Source: JAUXFK01 sp034189035 (GTDB taxonomy: Bacteria > Desulfobacterota > UBA8473). From it: 6,622 nt of DNA. The notes beneath the pieces were generated by a model. It was given only the letters and a program-made list of their open reading frames with translations, was not told the origin of the DNA and ran no database searches. Within the stretch, counting starts at the first letter, position 1. Every line of letters begins with the position of its first letter. The stretch covers positions 1 through 6,622 of the forward strand of contig JAXHVA010000176.1 in assembly GCA_034189035.1 (NCBI GenBank), given 5' to 3'. Made by a program: the position numbers and the translations under genes. Of the stretch, positions 5,437-6,622 are shown piece by piece.

Positions 5437-6450
5437 CTATCCTCTATTACTGATCTTGATGAGTCCAAGAAGCTTCTTAAGAGCATTGCCATTTTCTATG
5501 GATTCTTTAGCGACTTTTATGCCTTCTGCGAGAGTATTTACAACTCCACTGGCAAAAATTGCGGCTGATGCATTTAAAAGAACGATATCCGTCTTTGGTC
5601 CTTTTTCACCCTTAAGAACCCTAAGGGTCATATTTGCATTGTCTTCGGGGCTGCCCCCTAAAAGATCTTCAAAAGTACACCGTTCCATATTGAATTCCTC
5701 TGGTTCTATGAAGTAGGTGTTTATTTCACCGTTTTTTAGCTCAGAGATCCGAGTCTTAGCAGTTAGAGTAATCTCATCAAGCCCATCTTCGCCATGGACA
5801 ACAAGTGCATGCTTGGATCCGAGATTTTTTAAGACAGTAGCCATTATCTCTGTATACTCTTTGGAATATATACCTAGAACCTGTGCAGTAGCACCTGCAG
5901 GGTTGGTCAGAGGACCGAGTATGTTGAAGATCGTCCTGATACCGATCTCTCCCCTTGGCCCAACAGCATACTTCATCGCTCTATGAAAACGGGGTGCAAA
6001 GAGGAAACCGATTCCATTTTCATTGAGACATTTTTCCACTGTATCTTTATCTGCCTCAATATTTACACCCAGGGCTTTCAAGACATCGGCGCTTCCACAA
6101 TTACTTGATACGGATCTATTCCCGTGTTTTGCTACTGTTATACCGGTACCTGCTACGACAAAGGCAGCCGTAGTAGAGATATTGAAGGTGTTGGAGCCAT
6201 CTCCACCTGTCCCACACGTATCTATAATTGTAGGGTTTTTGGTCTTTATCTTAACTGCTTTCTTCCTCATTACCTTGGCTGCACCGGTGAGCTCTTCTAC
6301 GGTCTCTCCTCTCATCCGCAAAGCAGTAATGAACGCTCCTATCTGGGCGGGTGTTGCCTCTCCATTCATTATCTGATTCATTACTTCTATCATCTCTGGT
6401 TCGGTTAGACTGCCTTCTTCAACTATTTTTCTTATTCCGTCTGTGATCAT
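5437..6450 (-). CDS. trpD: Anthranilate phosphoribosyltransferase
   Basis: TrpD transfers the phosphoribosyl group of PRPP to anthranilate, the second committed step of tryptophan synthesis. It is a 337-residue cytoplasmic enzyme, usually a homodimer, and here is not fused to a TrpG glutaminase domain. Visible motifs: the PRPP-binding TCGTGGDG (78-85), NIST (90-93), KHGNR (108-112), SSNCGSADVL (115-124), the anthranilate-site Arg166 in GPRGEIG, the NILGPLTNPAG stretch (176-186), and the acidic metal-binding pair Asp225-Glu226 in LDEIT. The residue after Arg166 is Gly where many homologues have a second Arg; the key Arg is kept. ATG 6450 has GGGGAG nine bases upstream. trpC follows after 34 bases on the same strand. 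No trpG/trpE is recognisable in the 172 bases upstream to the window edge, so the pair may be transcribed from its own promoter. Confidence 0.97.
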   Translation of the reverse strand: MITDGIRKIVEEGSLTEPEMIEVMNQIMNGEATPAQIGAFITALRMRGETVEELTGAAKVMRKKAVKIKTKNPTIIDTCGTGGDGSNTFNISTTAAFVVAGTGITVAKHGNRSVSSNCGSADVLKALGVNIEADKDTVEKCLNENGIGFLFAPRFHRAMKYAVGPRGEIGIRTIFNILGPLTNPAGATAQVLGIYSKEYTEIMATVLKNLGSKHALVVHGEDGLDEITLTAKTRISELKNGEINTYFIEPEEFNMERCTFEDLLGGSPEDNANMTLRVLKGEKGPKTDIVLLNASAAIFASGVVNTLAEGIKVAKESIENGNALKKLLGLIKISNRG

Positions 6451-6459
6451 AATATCTTA

Positions 6460-6465
6460 CTCCCC
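6460..6465 (-). promoter_or_regulatory. Shine-Dalgarno of trpD
   Basis: On the minus strand GGGGAG lies nine bases before the ATG at 6450 and supports that start. Confidence 0.55.
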
Positions 6466-6474
6466 AAATAGTAT

Positions 6475-6504
6475 ATGATATCAGTTTTTTATCTTTTATT
6501 TCAA
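6475..6504 (-). promoter_or_regulatory. Candidate promoter for trpD-trpC
   Basis: On the minus strand TTGAAA (6504-6499), 18 bases, then TATCAT (6480-6475) resembles a sigma70 promoter in an A-rich tract. Transcription would begin near 6468, giving a very short leader that begins almost at the Shine-Dalgarno. In such an AT-rich stretch, a chance match is quite possible. Confidence 0.33.
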
Positions 6505-6536
6505 ATCAATTCTGTCCGGTTAGCTGAAATCTATGA

Positions 6537-6566
6537 TTAACTGACTGTTAATATTGCCATTATTAA
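6537..6566. repeat. Two overlapping AT-rich dyads upstream of trpD
   Basis: TTAAC-N5-GTTAA (6537-6551) and TTAATA-N7-TATTAA (6548-6566) are perfect short inverted repeats that overlap by four bases. They lie about 35-60 bp upstream of the candidate trpD promoter. They have an operator-like form but do not match the E. coli TrpR operator as I remember it. No T run follows on either strand to make them terminators. The rest of 6451-6622 holds no recognised gene. Confidence 0.25.
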
Positions 6567-6622
6567 TGTTTTTCGGAGGTGGCTTAAATAACTCCTCCAA
6601 GGAAGATCTTCTAAAAAGGTTA

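Noticed and set aside
5717..6376. Plus-strand frames of 89-117 codons opposite trpD.
   Set aside because: trpD is intact with all motifs on the other strand; these frames mirror its codon bias and show no domain of their own.
6576..6599. Inverted repeat GGAGG...CCTCC as a terminator.
   Set aside because: The stem is only five pairs plus one after a mismatch, and no T run follows on either strand.
6520..6622. Two open minus-strand frames running in from the right edge (33 codons ending at TAA 6522-6520, and 27 codons ending a little earlier) that could be the C-terminus of an upstream gene.
   Set aside because: Neither translation resembles TrpG, TrpE or any family I know, both are short, and open frames of this length are expected by chance in one or two frames.
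6451..6622. A trp leader peptide, attenuator or T-box upstream of trpD.
   Set aside because: No short frame with tandem Trp codons, no T-box-type sequence, and no hairpin with a T run on the minus strand. A seven-codon frame starting near 6562 has no Trp codons and no ribosome binding site.

Overview
The window looks like chromosomal DNA of a Gram-negative-type, moderately AT-rich bacterium. The gene set and protein styles (AsnA, TrpD/TrpC, an MscS-type channel, a thioredoxin-fold/HEAT fusion) would fit a deltaproteobacterial (Desulfobacterota) or Nitrospirota-like anaerobe. That placement rests on family resemblance recalled from memory and is only a guess. Coding is dense and each gene can be placed in a known superfamily. 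I see no tRNA, rRNA, CRISPR array, phage gene or defence system.

Layout. Positions 1-266 hold the 3' end of a DDE transposase gene from an insertion sequence entering from the left edge. Its first 120 bases are about 55-60% G+C, against about 35-45% in the genes that follow. A terminator-like hairpin lies inside its last codons, and the element probably ends near 285. From 323 to 1938 (+) there is a two-gene operon with an ATGA overlap: a protein resembling the AhpF N-terminal redox domain joined to C-terminal HEAT-like helices, then a glyoxalase-II-like metallo-beta-lactamase-fold hydrolase. Convergent to it, from 1991 on the minus strand, is a five-segment MscS-family channel. The channel and asnA (3349-4479, +) diverge from an intergenic region of about 0.2-0.3 kb that contains a candidate promoter for each. 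From 6450 down to 4620 (minus strand) lie trpD and trpC, two consecutive enzymes of tryptophan synthesis. They end at a long hairpin (4506-4554) shared with the convergent asnA.

How the genes work together. trpD and trpC form a small operon: anthranilate to phosphoribosyl-anthranilate (TrpD), and the later ring closure to indole-3-glycerol phosphate (TrpC). trpF, trpB and trpA do not follow within the window, so the pathway is split or continues beyond the right edge. asnA makes asparagine from aspartate and ammonia. The MscS-type channel would release solutes on hypo-osmotic shock. The redox/HEAT protein and the hydrolase are tightly coupled and probably share a thiol- or thioester-related job, but the substrate is unknown.

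The most unusual items are the AhpF-NTD-like/HEAT fusion coupled to an MBL hydrolase, an AsnA that appears to lack one substrate-site serine, a near-consensus promoter that argues for a shorter MscS start, the 42-base palindrome between asnA and trpC, and the IS end sitting about 40 bp from the redox operon. I do not see a clearly new biological system here.
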